A stretch of DNA of 64,000 bases from Maribacter luteus (lineage in GTDB: Bacteria > Bacteroidota > Bacteroidia > Flavobacteriales > Flavobacteriaceae). The stretch lies in assembly GCF_009674825.1 (NCBI RefSeq), contig NZ_WKJH01000004.1, positions 124,001 to 188,000 of the forward strand, given 5' to 3'. Under the pieces are notes generated by a model, which searched no databases, had not been told where the DNA came from, and saw only the letters and a list, made by a program, of their open reading frames with translations. Positions 54,725-64,000 of the stretch are shown here, one piece after another (positions within the stretch are counted from its first letter, which is position 1; every line of letters starts with the position of its first letter). The position numbers and the translations under genes are program-made.

Positions 54725-56623
54725 ATGAGGCAAAATTCCTTGAGTACCATAAAGAAAATTGCAATTGCATCCGTAATCGCAATCAGTCTTGTTTCACTGT
54801 TGTACATTAAATATCAAGGAGTTGACGAAATTGAAACTGAAACCACGACGGAATATGTGGATATTTCACCGGCCAAAGAGAGTTGCTTACAATGCCATAG
54901 CGACTCAAAAGGATTTTCAGATTATCATAATCCACAGTTTATAGGATGTGTCAGTTGTCACCTTGGAAATGGTGCGGAAACGGACAAGATCAAATCACAT
55001 CAGGGCATGGTACTTATCCCAGGCAATTTAAGCAATGCAACGGAAACCTGTGGTAAATGCCACCCAAGTGAACTTTCCAAGGTGGAAGCCTCATTGATGA
55101 CAACGAATAGTGGTATCGTTGCGGTTGACAAATATATTTTTGGTGAAGCGGAAACACCAAACGACCATTACCATATTCAAGATATAAAGTCGACACCCTC
55201 AGAAAAACACTTGAGGGATTTATGTGCAAATTGCCACTTGGGTGCGGAAAAAACAGAGTTAGGTGAAATTACATCCTTGAGTAGGGGAGGTGGCTGCATT
55301 GCATGTCACTTAAACTACTCAGACGAAGCACATAGCGACTTGAACGATTACCTGTTTACAAATAAAAAGAACTTACCTAAAATACACCCTTCAACGGATA
55401 TATTCGTTAATGATCAACATTGCTTCGGTTGCCATAGTAGATCGAGTAGAATTTCCACAAATTACGAGGGGTGGCAAGAAACCCTGCTGGATGAGGAGGA
55501 GATTAAAAACAAGGAGAATTACAGGGTTCTGGAAGATTTAAGGGTCTATGCCAAAAAAGAGGCCGATGTGCACCATACCAACAATATGTTATGTGTTGAT
55601 TGCCACTCCAGTCATGAAGTTATGGGTACTGGCAAGTTATATACCCATGAAGAACAGGCCGTTACATTGCAGTGTTCCGATTGTCATTATAAAGAAAAAC
55701 CACTAACTATTCCTTATGACTCTTTAGATAAAGAGTCCCTTTTGGTTTATATGCATAGAAACTATTCCCATGCAGATAAACTGATTCTTATCGCTGAAAA
55801 GGATAGGCATCCGTTGGTAAACACCTATGTAGAAGGTGACCAAGCATTTCTTATTGGAAAAAAAGATGGGCAATTGCATGAACTGAAACCACGATCCAAT
55901 AGCTGCTCCAGGGATAATGCACATAAAGAGCTTGCTTGTGCGACTTGCCATTCCTCTTGGACGAATAAATGCATCGGTTGCCATAATGTATTTGATAAAA
56001 ACGACCCTAATGGTTTTGACCTATTGGATAAAAAAGAAGTTACCGGCCAATGGGTAGAGCATGTTGCTGAATTTTTGACCTCTTATCCATCGTTGGGGGT
56101 AAGGGAATCTAGCGAAGGTAAAAAGTATGAACCAGCCATTCCCGGAATGATAATGACCATAGACAAAGGCAGTTTTGAAAATAACCGGAAGGGGGAAGAT
56201 GTCGTTTTTCATCGTTTGTACGCACCAAATTCACCCCATACCACTACAAAAGCGGTAAGGGACTGTAAATCTTGCCACTCAAACCCGGAGGCATTGGGTT
56301 ATGGCAATGGCAAATTAACCTATGACACATCAACAGGATCCGGACAATGGAAATTTTCCCCTGAATATGCTAAAAATCCTAATGACGGTTTACCTGAAGA
56401 TGCTTGGGTAGGCTTTTTGAATATGAAAAATCAGAATGAAATAAATACGACACGTACAGATTTTAGACCGCTGAGTATTAAGGAACAGAAACAGATGCTT
56501 TTGGTCGGGGCGTGTTTGCAATGCCATTCCGATACATCACAGGTGATGCAAGAAAGTATGGATAACTTTCAATTTATACTCAAGAATCTTGACTCCCAGT
56601 GTATACTGCCCCATAACCCTTAA
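54725..56623 (+). CDS. dodecaheme c-type cytochrome, membrane-anchored
   Basis: A 632-aa protein has an N-terminal hydrophobic anchor (residues about 10-27). Twelve CxxCH heme sites are visible: CLQCH, CVSCH, CGKCH, CANCH, CIACH, CFGCH, CVDCH, CSDCH, CATCH, CIGCH, CKSCH and CLQCH. Extra His residues are abundant for bis-His ligation. No known 12-heme family was identified. It is transcribed divergently from the PsrABC-like genes across a shared CRP/FNR-type palindrome, so it probably carries electrons to or from that enzyme or handles the same substrate. Confidence 0.92.
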   Translation: MRQNSLSTIKKIAIASVIAISLVSLLYIKYQGVDEIETETTTEYVDISPAKESCLQCHSDSKGFSDYHNPQFIGCVSCHLGNGAETDKIKSHQGMVLIPGNLSNATETCGKCHPSELSKVEASLMTTNSGIVAVDKYIFGEAETPNDHYHIQDIKSTPSEKHLRDLCANCHLGAEKTELGEITSLSRGGGCIACHLNYSDEAHSDLNDYLFTNKKNLPKIHPSTDIFVNDQHCFGCHSRSSRISTNYEGWQETLLDEEEIKNKENYRVLEDLRVYAKKEADVHHTNNMLCVDCHSSHEVMGTGKLYTHEEQAVTLQCSDCHYKEKPLTIPYDSLDKESLLVYMHRNYSHADKLILIAEKDRHPLVNTYVEGDQAFLIGKKDGQLHELKPRSNSCSRDNAHKELACATCHSSWTNKCIGCHNVFDKNDPNGFDLLDKKEVTGQWVEHVAEFLTSYPSLGVRESSEGKKYEPAIPGMIMTIDKGSFENNRKGEDVVFHRLYAPNSPHTTTKAVRDCKSCHSNPEALGYGNGKLTYDTSTGSGQWKFSPEYAKNPNDGLPEDAWVGFLNMKNQNEINTTRTDFRPLSIKEQKQMLLVGACLQCHSDTSQVMQESMDNFQFILKNLDSQCILPHNP

Positions 56624-56745
56624 GTATTACATAGGCTTTTATTCCTAAAAAAGACATTAACTATTTGTTCGGGTAATTTTAGGACTCAATTTCTACAGTT
56701 TAGATTAAATATTTTTTAGCACAAAATTGAATGGTTTTAACCCAT

Positions 56746-56765
56746 TTTTTAGATAAGCCTAAAAA
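56746..56765. promoter_or_regulatory. candidate DtxR/iron box TTTTTAG-6-CTAAAAA
   Basis: A perfect 7-base inverted repeat with a 6-base spacer ends 8 bases before the -7 box of the DtxR-family gene. Position and AT-rich CTAAA arms suit an autoregulatory iron operator. Confidence 0.55.
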
Positions 56766-56772
56766 TATTTTA

Positions 56773-56780
56773 TATTTTTG
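56773..56780 (+). promoter_or_regulatory. -7 promoter box (TATTTTTG) of the iron operon
   Basis: It matches TAnnTTTG, 15 bases before the ATG at 56796 and just after the inverted repeat. Confidence 0.5.
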
Positions 56781-56795
56781 CCAAAAATTATAGCC

Positions 56796-57452
56796 ATGTT
56801 ATCCCAGGCCGAAGAAAACTATTTAAAGGAAATCTATGCATTAGGGGAAGAAACCCACGAATTGTTGAGTACCAACTCCATTGCGAAAAAGATGAAGACA
56901 AAGGCATCTTCAGCTACCGATATGCTCCAAAAACTCTCAAATAAGGGATTGGTCGACTATACAAAGTACAAAGGCGCAAGGCTTTCAAGAAAAGGGGAAA
57001 CCATTGCTATGACCATAGTTAGGAAACATCGGCTATGGGAGACCTTTTTAGTTGAAAAACTCGGTTACAATTGGGATGAGGTACATGACATTGCCGAGCA
57101 ACTGGAACACATTCAGTCCAAGACCTTAACCAATAGATTAGATGCTTTTTTAGAATACCCGACCCGGGATCCCCATGGGCATCCAATCCCCAACATCAAC
57201 GGTAAAATAGTCACATCGGAAAGTATTATCCTTGCCGATTTAAACATTAATGAAGAGGGTATTTTGATTGGTGTAAAGGATGCCTCTGACAATTTTTTGA
57301 AATACTTGAACAAAATCAATATTACCATTGGTGACAATATCAAGATTCTGGATATAGAACCTTTCGACAATTCGTTCACTATTAGTAGCGACACAAAGCA
57401 AATCACTATTTCAGGCAATGTGGCCAAAAACCTTTATATAAAAAACCAATGA
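56796..57452 (+). CDS. DtxR-family metal-dependent transcriptional repressor
   Basis: A 218-aa regulator starts at the ATG at 56796 (MLSQAEENYLKEIY); the upstream TTG at 56778 overlaps the -7 box and is rejected. It has a winged helix (about 1-70), a dimerisation and metal-binding region (HRLWETFLVEKLGYNWDEV, IAEQLEH, DPHGHPIP) and a C-terminal SH3-like domain (about 145-218). It should bind Fe(II) or Mn(II) and repress the operon it heads. Its stop overlaps the next ATG by four bases. Confidence 0.92.
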   Translation: MLSQAEENYLKEIYALGEETHELLSTNSIAKKMKTKASSATDMLQKLSNKGLVDYTKYKGARLSRKGETIAMTIVRKHRLWETFLVEKLGYNWDEVHDIAEQLEHIQSKTLTNRLDAFLEYPTRDPHGHPIPNINGKIVTSESIILADLNINEEGILIGVKDASDNFLKYLNKINITIGDNIKILDIEPFDNSFTISSDTKQITISGNVAKNLYIKNQ

Positions 57453-58468
57453 ACACCTATAACCCCCTTATTGCTCTTTTGATATTTCTTGGTCTGAGTC
57501 TTTTGGGCTATCTGTTTTTTAGACCTAACCGCGGTTGGTATTGGTTTATAAAAAATAGTTCACGTGCTACTGATAAAGTTATTGCGGAAGATATTCTAAA
57601 GCGTCTATACCATAATGAGAATGCCAGCAATTTCCTGAATATCAACGATGTTGTCCGAACCTTAAAGCAAGATGAGCAAATGGTAGTTGAAAGCATCAAT
57701 AAAATGACCACACTTGGTTTAGTAAAAATGGAAGGCGACATTGTCAGATTGACGAAATCAGGCAGTGATTATGCCCTGCGAATCATACGGGCCCATAGAT
57801 TATGGGAACGTTATCTTGCAGAAAAGACCGGATTCAATAAATCTGAATGGCATCAACGGGCAGAACGTAAGGAGCATGAGTTAACTATGGATGATACCAA
57901 TCTCTTGGCCAACACCTTGGGAAATCCCCAATTTGACCCCCATGGTGATCCAATACCTACCATCTCGGGTAAAATGGCCAAACTAAAAGGGGTTCCGGTA
58001 TCCGATTTAAAGGTGAATACCATAGGTCGGATCATTCACATCAAGGATAAACCGGATATCATTTATAAACAAATATTGGCAGAAAACATCCATATAGGAT
58101 CCATCATTCGCATCGTTGAAAAATCATCGGAACGTATCGTTTTCCATTCCGAAGGGGAAGCTTTTAAATTAGCTCCGATCATGGCAGGGAACATAACGGT
58201 GTCCGTCCTAGAGAAGGATGTCGCCTTTGAAGAGGACGTTTTACGCCTGAATATCCTAAAGGAAAACGAAATGGCCAAAATCATTGGTATTTCGAAGGAA
58301 TTAAGGGGAGAGAGTAGAAGACGATTATTGGATCTGGGATTCGTTAAAGGTGCCGAGGTCAGTATTGACCTCTTGAATCCTTTGGGAGAGCCCAAGGCAT
58401 ATTTGATAAAAGGAACAAGTATCGCTTTACGAAACAATCAGGCATCGAAAATATTAATAAAAAAATAG
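57449..58468 (+). CDS. membrane-anchored DtxR-like/FeoA fusion protein
   Basis: A 339-aa protein has one N-terminal TM (about 6-24, followed by FRPNRGWYWFIKN). A DtxR-like winged helix follows (about 45-110, with DVVRTLKQDEQMVVESINKM) and then the DtxR dimerisation region (AHRLWERYLAEKTGF, RAERKEHEL, DPHGDPIPT). The C-terminal FeoA domain (about 265-339) contains RRRLLDLGFVKGAEV and GTSIALRNNQASKIL. It replaces the usual free FeoA before FeoB. A regulator that is fixed in the membrane and tied to FeoA is unusual; it may gate FeoB rather than bind DNA. Confidence 0.9.
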   Translation: MNTYNPLIALLIFLGLSLLGYLFFRPNRGWYWFIKNSSRATDKVIAEDILKRLYHNENASNFLNINDVVRTLKQDEQMVVESINKMTTLGLVKMEGDIVRLTKSGSDYALRIIRAHRLWERYLAEKTGFNKSEWHQRAERKEHELTMDDTNLLANTLGNPQFDPHGDPIPTISGKMAKLKGVPVSDLKVNTIGRIIHIKDKPDIIYKQILAENIHIGSIIRIVEKSSERIVFHSEGEAFKLAPIMAGNITVSVLEKDVAFEEDVLRLNILKENEMAKIIGISKELRGESRRRLLDLGFVKGAEVSIDLLNPLGEPKAYLIKGTSIALRNNQASKILIKK

Positions 58469-58471
58469 GCC

Positions 58472-59248
58472 ATGGAAGTAAAACCAAAAAGTGCATGCGA
58501 AAGCTGTGCCCATTTTAATGAGGCCGGTTTAAAAAAATTGGGGGTAAACACTACCGCTTATGACCATGTTATTGCTTTGGCGGGTAATCCGAATACGGGG
58601 AAAAGTACGGTATTCAATGCCCTTACCGGTCTACGTCAACATACGGGTAATTGGCCGGGCAAGACCGTAACCAGGGCAGAAGGTGGCTTTGAATACAATA
58701 AGGAAAAATACAAATTAGTGGATTTACCAGGTACCTACTCTTTATTATCTACCTCTGAAGATGAAGAAGTAGCCCGTAATTTCATTCTTTTTGGCAGGCC
58801 AACCGTAACGGTGATCGTTGTTGATGCAAGCCGATTGGAAAGAAACCTGAACTTGGTGCTACAAATATTGGAGATTACCGATCGTGCCGTGCTATGTCTA
58901 AATCTTATGGATGAGGCCAAACGCAACAAAATAGAGATAGATACCCGTTCCTTGGCAAGGGATTTGGGCATTCCCGTGGTACCCACCAGCGCCAGGTTCA
59001 ATGAAGGTATACCCGAATTGATCCAAACCATTAGTGAGGTTGCAAGTGGCGCCATCGTCTGCAGGCCCCATCGTATTAAGAACATTCCAAAGAATATTGA
59101 AAATGCAGTTGAGGAATTAAGTGAGGAAATAAAAAAGGAATATCCGGACATCCCAAACAGCAGATGGATCGCTTTTCGACTTTTGGAAGGGGACCAACAC
59201 ATTATTGAACTACTCAAATCAGGTGAATTTGAAGAATACATCTCATGA
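58472..59248 (+). CDS. feoB: FeoB G-domain protein (split FeoB, N-terminal part)
   Basis: A 258-aa cytosolic GTPase has G1 [10 protein letters not shown]3 DLPGTYSL, G4 NLMD and G5 SAR, followed by a helical GDI-like domain. A CESC pair at residues 9-12 precedes the G domain. The FeoB membrane domain is on the next gene, whose ATG overlaps this stop by four bases. The pair therefore does the work of a single FeoB ferrous-iron transporter. Confidence 0.92.
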   Translation: MEVKPKSACESCAHFNEAGLKKLGVNTTAYDHVIALAGNPNTGKSTVFNALTGLRQHTGNWPGKTVTRAEGGFEYNKEKYKLVDLPGTYSLLSTSEDEEVARNFILFGRPTVTVIVVDASRLERNLNLVLQILEITDRAVLCLNLMDEAKRNKIEIDTRSLARDLGIPVVPTSARFNEGIPELIQTISEVASGAIVCRPHRIKNIPKNIENAVEELSEEIKKEYPDIPNSRWIAFRLLEGDQHIIELLKSGEFEEYIS

Positions 59249-60663
59249 AGCAGAAAAATATAGATAATATCATTGCATTGTCGAACGACCTAAGATGGCA
59301 GATCGGGGATGAATTCCACGATAACTTGGCCGAGGGTATTTATGCTGATGCCGCAGAAATCGTAAAAGGGGCCGTTCATAAGGAAAATGGTAATAAAAGA
59401 CTCCGATTAGATGCGAAGATAGATAAGATCGTTACAAGTAAAGTATGGGGATTCCCATTGATGTTCCTTATTTTGGCCTTCGTTCTCTGGCTGACCATCA
59501 TAGGTGCAAATTACCCATCGGCCATGTTAGCCGAATTATTGTTGAACACTGTTCACCCTGCTTTAAAAAGCTTTGCATCATCTGTTGGAATGCCCTGGTG
59601 GTTAGATGGTTTCTTGATCGATGGTGTTTACTTGGCCGTTGCATGGGTCATTGCGGTAATGTTGCCTCCGATGGCCATATTTTTTCCATTATTCACCCTT
59701 TTGGAAGATTTTGGATATTTGCCCCGAATCGCTTTTAATTTGGATCATTTGTTCAAATTATCCGGGGCCCATGGTAAACAGGCCCTAACCATGAGTATGG
59801 GTTTCGGCTGTAATGCCGCAGGGGTGGTTGCTACCCGTATTATCGACAGTCCCCGAGAACGGTTGATTGCCATTATCACCAACAATTTTTCACTCTGTAA
59901 TGGTCGTTGGCCAACACAGATATTGATCGCTACCATTTTTATCGGTGCCGTGGTACCATCCTCTATGTCTGGCATCGCCTCCTTGGGAGCGGTAATAGGT
60001 GTAGCCGTGCTTGGTATCTGTTTTATGTTTCTGACCTCGTGGGCTTTGTCAAAAACCGTATTAAAGGGAGAGGTCTCTACCTTTAACCTTGAATTACCAC
60101 CCTATCGTCCACCGAGATTCTGGAAAACCATTTACACCTCGATCATTGACAGAACATTGATCGTACTTTGGAGGGCTATTGTATTTGCCGCACCTGCCGG
60201 TGCCGTGATCTGGCTGATTTCAAATATACATATTGGGGATTTGAGTATTGCCGCATGGATGATCGATTCTTTTGACGGATTTGCTTTCCTTTTTGGATTG
60301 AACGGGGTGATTTTGGTCGCATATATCGTAGCGATACCCGCCAATGAGATCGTAATCCCAACCATATTGATGCTGACGGTATTGGTAACCGGTATTTCAG
60401 GTGGGGAAGGAGCAGGGGTAATGTTCGAATTGGAATCAGCAAGTGCAACCGGCGATATCCTCAGAGCTGGCGGATGGACGCTATTGACAGCGGTAAACCT
60501 AATGTTGTTCAGTTTGTTGCATAATCCCTGCAGTACTACGATTTATACCATTTATAAGGAAACCAAAAGTACCAAGTGGACAGTCATCGCATCAATTTTA
60601 CCGGTAATCATGGGATTTGTAGTTACTTTCTTAGTGGCTCAAATATGGCGATTGTTCCTGTAA
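59245..60663 (+). CDS. feoB: FeoB membrane permease (split FeoB, C-terminal part)
   Basis: A 472-aa inner-membrane protein has a helical N-terminal linker and about ten helices with the gate motifs [28 protein letters not shown] and a repeat in the second half ending [18 protein letters not shown]. These are the FeoB gate domains that move Fe(II). The four-base overlap with the G-domain gene shows the split is real and coupled, not a sequencing frameshift. Confidence 0.92.
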   Translation: MKQKNIDNIIALSNDLRWQIGDEFHDNLAEGIYADAAEIVKGAVHKENGNKRLRLDAKIDKIVTSKVWGFPLMFLILAFVLWLTIIGANYPSAMLAELLLNTVHPALKSFASSVGMPWWLDGFLIDGVYLAVAWVIAVMLPPMAIFFPLFTLLEDFGYLPRIAFNLDHLFKLSGAHGKQALTMSMGFGCNAAGVVATRIIDSPRERLIAIITNNFSLCNGRWPTQILIATIFIGAVVPSSMSGIASLGAVIGVAVLGICFMFLTSWALSKTVLKGEVSTFNLELPPYRPPRFWKTIYTSIIDRTLIVLWRAIVFAAPAGAVIWLISNIHIGDLSIAAWMIDSFDGFAFLFGLNGVILVAYIVAIPANEIVIPTILMLTVLVTGISGGEGAGVMFELESASATGDILRAGGWTLLTAVNLMLFSLLHNPCSTTIYTIYKETKSTKWTVIASILPVIMGFVVTFLVAQIWRLFL

Positions 60664-60723
60664 GTATTCTAAATATACAATACTTGATGTTGAAATAATT
60701 CGGATTCGATGGTTTGGGATTGG

Positions 60724-62916
60724 TTATGCCAAAATACTTTCGTGTCCTGAATCCTTTACAAAAAGACAGGAACTTCCTGTTTTTTCACTTAATTCCTGCA
60801 CGAACCCGAATCGCAAATTGGCTTCCATTCCGAAAATATTCAAATCGGCTGAAGGTGCCGTTTCTACGATTTCCTTAAAGTCCCCAACAAACACATTTGT
60901 AAGGGTTTGGGGCAAGCGGGCCAAGTTGATCAAAGTTTCAAGGAATTGCTGGGCATTTTCCCGCTCTGTCTCATTATCGATAACGATGATCAATCTAATA
61001 TTGGCCCTCCAGTTTTTCTTGAGCTTATAAGCTACAAGGATAGACAAATCCAGATTACCGATATCCCAGCCCAAATCCCAATTATCCTTTCTGTCCCTCA
61101 CCCAAACATTGATCATATTCCGTTGGCCCAATTGAGCCTTTGGATGGGCCAAATATAAGAGAACGCCAATTTCCAATCGAATACATTCTTTGATCACGGG
61201 CCGCAATTCGGTCTCATAATCATCATGTTGTTGTAAATTAAGAAACACAATGTTGGGTTTAAAGAAAGCTCCTTGCAACGCCTGATTGCCGTAATTGACC
61301 CCTTGTGCAAAATCATCGCTATGAATAACCGTCCATGAAGAAAAAACCCCTTTGTTCCGAAAAGATTCGGATAAATCGGCCAGCTTATTCCGAAAGCCAT
61401 CGTCTTCCGAAAAAGGTTCTATCCCCAAAAGTTTAATAGACCCTTTAGGCTTCGCTATATTCCGCAGGAATTGAAAATTCCCCTTAGCGCCACTAATATC
61501 CCTAATGGGCACCATCAGATTGGGTTTCCATGCCCTTTGTTGCATGGTTTTCATTCCCCAGGTATGTTTTGCCGCCCATTCCGCAAATGACACGAACAAT
61601 CCGGATCTTACATCTTCAAAAGGAGTTTCCAAATTCTGTCGTGATAAAAACCAATAAACAACAAAAACGATACTTATTGAAAAAAGGCTTATGGTCGGAT
61701 TAATAATGAACATCGCCAAAACGGAAGAAGATAACCCCAACCAGGGAATCCATTTATAAACCTTGAAAATAGGTCTATAACTTATGAGACCCAATCGTTG
61801 TTCAATGATCACCACAATATTGATCATAGCATAAGTAATCAAGAAGAACAATGTAACCAAAGGGGCTATGGCATTAAGATCACGTAAGAGCATGGTACCG
61901 AAAATGACTATTCCCGTAACGATCATTGCATTTCTCGGTTGTCCATTCGCACTTTTACCTGAGAGAAATTCACCATACGGTAACACGCGATGTTCCCCCA
62001 TAGCAAATAGGATCCTTGAAGAACCAACTAAAGATGCCAATGCCGATGAAAAGGTCGCACCCAATATACCGGCAATAATAAGCGGCCCCACATAGGACTT
62101 CTCAACGATTACATTATAATTGGTAATCAATTCTTGTTCCGAGGCGGTACGTGCCAGCCAAAATGCCAAAAGCATATAAATAACGAAACTTACACCTATG
62201 GCCCAGAGTGTCCCTTGGGGAATACTCTTTTTAGGGTTCTTGAGCTCTCCCGACATATTGGCCCCTGCCATGATTCCCGTGGCCGCAGGAAAAAATACGG
62301 CAAAAACCAACCAAAAGTCACTACCATTGAATCCATTTTCTATAGACCCTTTAAAGGTTCCCCAACGAACTGCTTCTTCCGTAGGTATGTACATAGATCC
62401 ATGGTAGGCCGCCAAAACTATTGAGAACAATGAGAGAACAATGATGATTATGATGAAAAACTGTGTTTTTATAGCCAAATCCGCACTGATGTACGCAATA
62501 GTCAGCAATACAGCGAAAACGATAATATCTATAAGAAAAGCATCATGCGTCGGGAAGATACTCAACCATCCTTCCCTAAAACCAAAAATGTACATGGTTA
62601 CCGCCAATCCTTGGGAAACATACCTCGGAATTCCCAGACTACCACCAACTTCCAATCCAAGGGCCTGTGAGATGATCGCATATGCGCCACCGGCACCAAT
62701 TCTGATATTGGTCGTTATCGCCGACATGGACAAGGCGGTACAGAGGGTAATCAGGAATGAAACTATAATTATAAGCCAAGCGCCCAAAAGTCCGGCATTA
62801 CCGACCACCCATCCAAGGCGTAGGTACATAATAACACCAAGAATGGTCAGTAAGGTCGGGGTAAAAACCCCTCCGAACGTACCAAACTTTTTAGTATTTT
62901 TCTCTTGTGGTTCCAA
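60724..62916 (-). CDS. SLC12-type cation-chloride cotransporter / amino-acid-permease-like
   Basis: A 730-aa protein has 12 hydrophobic helices (about 15-455) with the APC-fold segment GVFTPTLLTILGVIMYLRLG near residue 16, split by the first helix. A soluble C-terminal domain follows (about 460-730) with a beta-alpha pattern, as in eukaryotic-like SLC12 carriers. It would move Cl- with Na+ or K+. It is a lone gene that converges on the iron operon, 60 bases between stops. Confidence 0.88.
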   Translation of the reverse strand: MEPQEKNTKKFGTFGGVFTPTLLTILGVIMYLRLGWVVGNAGLLGAWLIIIVSFLITLCTALSMSAITTNIRIGAGGAYAIISQALGLEVGGSLGIPRYVSQGLAVTMYIFGFREGWLSIFPTHDAFLIDIIVFAVLLTIAYISADLAIKTQFFIIIIIVLSLFSIVLAAYHGSMYIPTEEAVRWGTFKGSIENGFNGSDFWLVFAVFFPAATGIMAGANMSGELKNPKKSIPQGTLWAIGVSFVIYMLLAFWLARTASEQELITNYNVIVEKSYVGPLIIAGILGATFSSALASLVGSSRILFAMGEHRVLPYGEFLSGKSANGQPRNAMIVTGIVIFGTMLLRDLNAIAPLVTLFFLITYAMINIVVIIEQRLGLISYRPIFKVYKWIPWLGLSSSVLAMFIINPTISLFSISIVFVVYWFLSRQNLETPFEDVRSGLFVSFAEWAAKHTWGMKTMQQRAWKPNLMVPIRDISGAKGNFQFLRNIAKPKGSIKLLGIEPFSEDDGFRNKLADLSESFRNKGVFSSWTVIHSDDFAQGVNYGNQALQGAFFKPNIVFLNLQQHDDYETELRPVIKECIRLEIGVLLYLAHPKAQLGQRNMINVWVRDRKDNWDLGWDIGNLDLSILVAYKLKKNWRANIRLIIVIDNETERENAQQFLETLINLARLPQTLTNVFVGDFKEIVETAPSADLNIFGMEANLRFGFVQELSEKTGSSCLFVKDSGHESILA

Positions 62917-63002
62917 ATGTGTTGGCTATCTTGTTTTTATCAACGGGTTTTACTGACAAATTCCGATGATTTACTAAATATAGAATAAATAACCCTATTT
63001 CC

Positions 63003-64000
63003 ATGAAATATTTAAGCATCGTCCTATTTGCTGTTATCCTCGCTTCATGTTCTTCCCCAAGACAATACAAAAAACTGAAAAATCATACGTATATCAATCC
63101 GGTGGATACTAAGACAAGACCCATCGATTATCAAGAAAGAGGCACGTTCATGTATGGGGAAGTGGGGGTGACCAACGATTTTCCATCCGCACGTTTGAAC
63201 AAATTCGAGAAGATAAACGATAGTCTGTACGCTGCCACGATAAATCCGGAAAATTCACCGATCAATCCAAGCCCTTGGTATGCCTTTAAAATTTGGTCGA
63301 ACAAGACAAAGCATATCGATGTTGATTTACAATACGGTGATCACAAACATCGCTATTCCCCTAAAATCAGTAGGGATGGTGAACATTGGAAAATTTTGGA
63401 TTCCTCCTTTGTTCATTTAGGAATCGATAGTACATCGGCAAAAATAAACCTGAAAATAGATCAGGATACCCTTTGGGTCGCCGCCCAAGAAATACAGGAC
63501 ACCAAACGTGTTGGACAATGGATTGATTCAATCGCACAAAACAGTTTCGTAACGGCTAATGATGTAGGGAAAAGTGCCCAAAACAGACCTTTGTTCCATA
63601 TGAACATTACGAAGGGCAGCTATGATAAAAAGCCTACCATAATCGTTATAAGCAGGCAACATCCACCTGAGGTTACAGGCTTTTTTGCCATGAAAGCTTT
63701 TATTGAAACCATTATCGCCGAGGGTGGAACCAATGGATTTTTGGAAAAATACAGGGTTATGGTGTACCCTTTAATGAATCCAGATGGAGTGGACTTGGGA
63801 CATTACAGGCACAATACCGGGGGAATAGACCTGAATAGGGACTGGAGTGCTTACAACCAACCGGAAATTGTGCAAATCGCTGGCCACATGGTCAGGGAAA
63901 CCAAAGCACATAAAAATAATGTACTATTGGGGCTGGACTTTCATAGCACCTTTTATGATGTGTACTATACACCCGATGAATCGGTGAAACGTAAAATACC
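63003..64000 (+). CDS. M14-family zinc carboxypeptidase lipoprotein, 3' end cut by window edge
   Basis: The frame runs open from the ATG at 63003 to the end of the window (332 codons). A lipobox ILASC is near residue 16, a beta-rich N-terminal domain follows (about 40-190, as in cytosolic carboxypeptidase-like M14 proteins), and then the zinc site H-x-x-E in RQHPPEVTG, NPDGVDLGHYRHNTGG, DLNRDW and a later His in DFHSTF. The catalytic Glu and the remaining length lie outside the window. Confidence 0.88.
   Translation, partial: MKYLSIVLFAVILASCSSPRQYKKLKNHTYINPVDTKTRPIDYQERGTFMYGEVGVTNDFPSARLNKFEKINDSLYAATINPENSPINPSPWYAFKIWSNKTKHIDVDLQYGDHKHRYSPKISRDGEHWKILDSSFVHLGIDSTSAKINLKIDQDTLWVAAQEIQDTKRVGQWIDSIAQNSFVTANDVGKSAQNRPLFHMNITKGSYDKKPTIIVISRQHPPEVTGFFAMKAFIETIIAEGGTNGFLEKYRVMVYPLMNPDGVDLGHYRHNTGGIDLNRDWSAYNQPEIVQIAGHMVRETKAHKNNVLLGLDFHSTFYDVYYTPDESVKRKI

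Overview
The window looks like chromosomal DNA of a marine flavobacterium (Bacteroidota, Flavobacteriaceae). The grounds are a short primary sigma factor beginning MRQL, TAnnTTTG-type -7 boxes with no Shine-Dalgarno sequences, many lipoproteins, and lineage-typical families (DUF6155, DUF5916, DUF885, YaiO barrels). No rRNA, tRNA, insertion sequence, prophage or CRISPR array was found. Family names come from recognising protein sequence by eye; no database was searched.

Layout. 1-9,000: TPR/YaiO envelope genes, two related micro-ORFs, rpoD, a DUF6155 gene, a hydroxyacid dehydrogenase, an SF2 helicase, a glycosyltransferase and an exact tandem duplication of an 80-aa secreted protein. 9,200-24,070: a minus-strand signalling locus of three histidine kinases with near-identical kinase cores, a stand-alone receiver, a receiver fused to a class III nucleotide cyclase, two DUF885 metallopeptidase-like genes, a decayed cyclase C-terminus and a DUF5706/PycTM-like membrane protein. 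24,200-38,700: S9 peptidase, menB, serine hydrolase, a run of envelope lipoproteins (cytochrome/FG-GAP, 3D, amidase, M14 peptidase), a vWA lipoprotein, xdhC-mocA-amidohydrolase and a GntR regulator. 38,850-48,340: DUF5916 barrel, an EF-G paralogue without the catalytic His, a tandem array of four homologous 37-aa micropeptide genes, a ytfI/ytfJ-like pair, a cold-shock protein, a SnoaL-like protein and an EamA transporter. 48,366-56,620: a sulfur-redox locus (two rhodaneses with C-terminal GGC, two YeeE/YedE half-transporters, a PsrABC-like molybdoenzyme) divergent from a 12-heme cytochrome. 56,800-60,660: an iron operon (DtxR, membrane DtxR-FeoA fusion, split FeoB). 60,720-64,000: an SLC12-type transporter and a cut-off M14 peptidase.

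The strongest candidate for an undescribed system is the signalling locus at 9.2-24.1 kb. Sensor kinases appear to drive a receiver-cyclase, whose product may gate the DUF5706 membrane effector. A cyclase C-terminal relic 28 bp upstream of the effector gene suggests that cyclase and effector were once adjacent and were separated by the DUF885 pair. Next are the micropeptide array, with a hairpin 15-17 nt before three of its start codons; the rhodanese-like proteins that lack the active-site Cys but share a PEGGC tail; and the membrane-anchored DtxR-FeoA with split FeoB.
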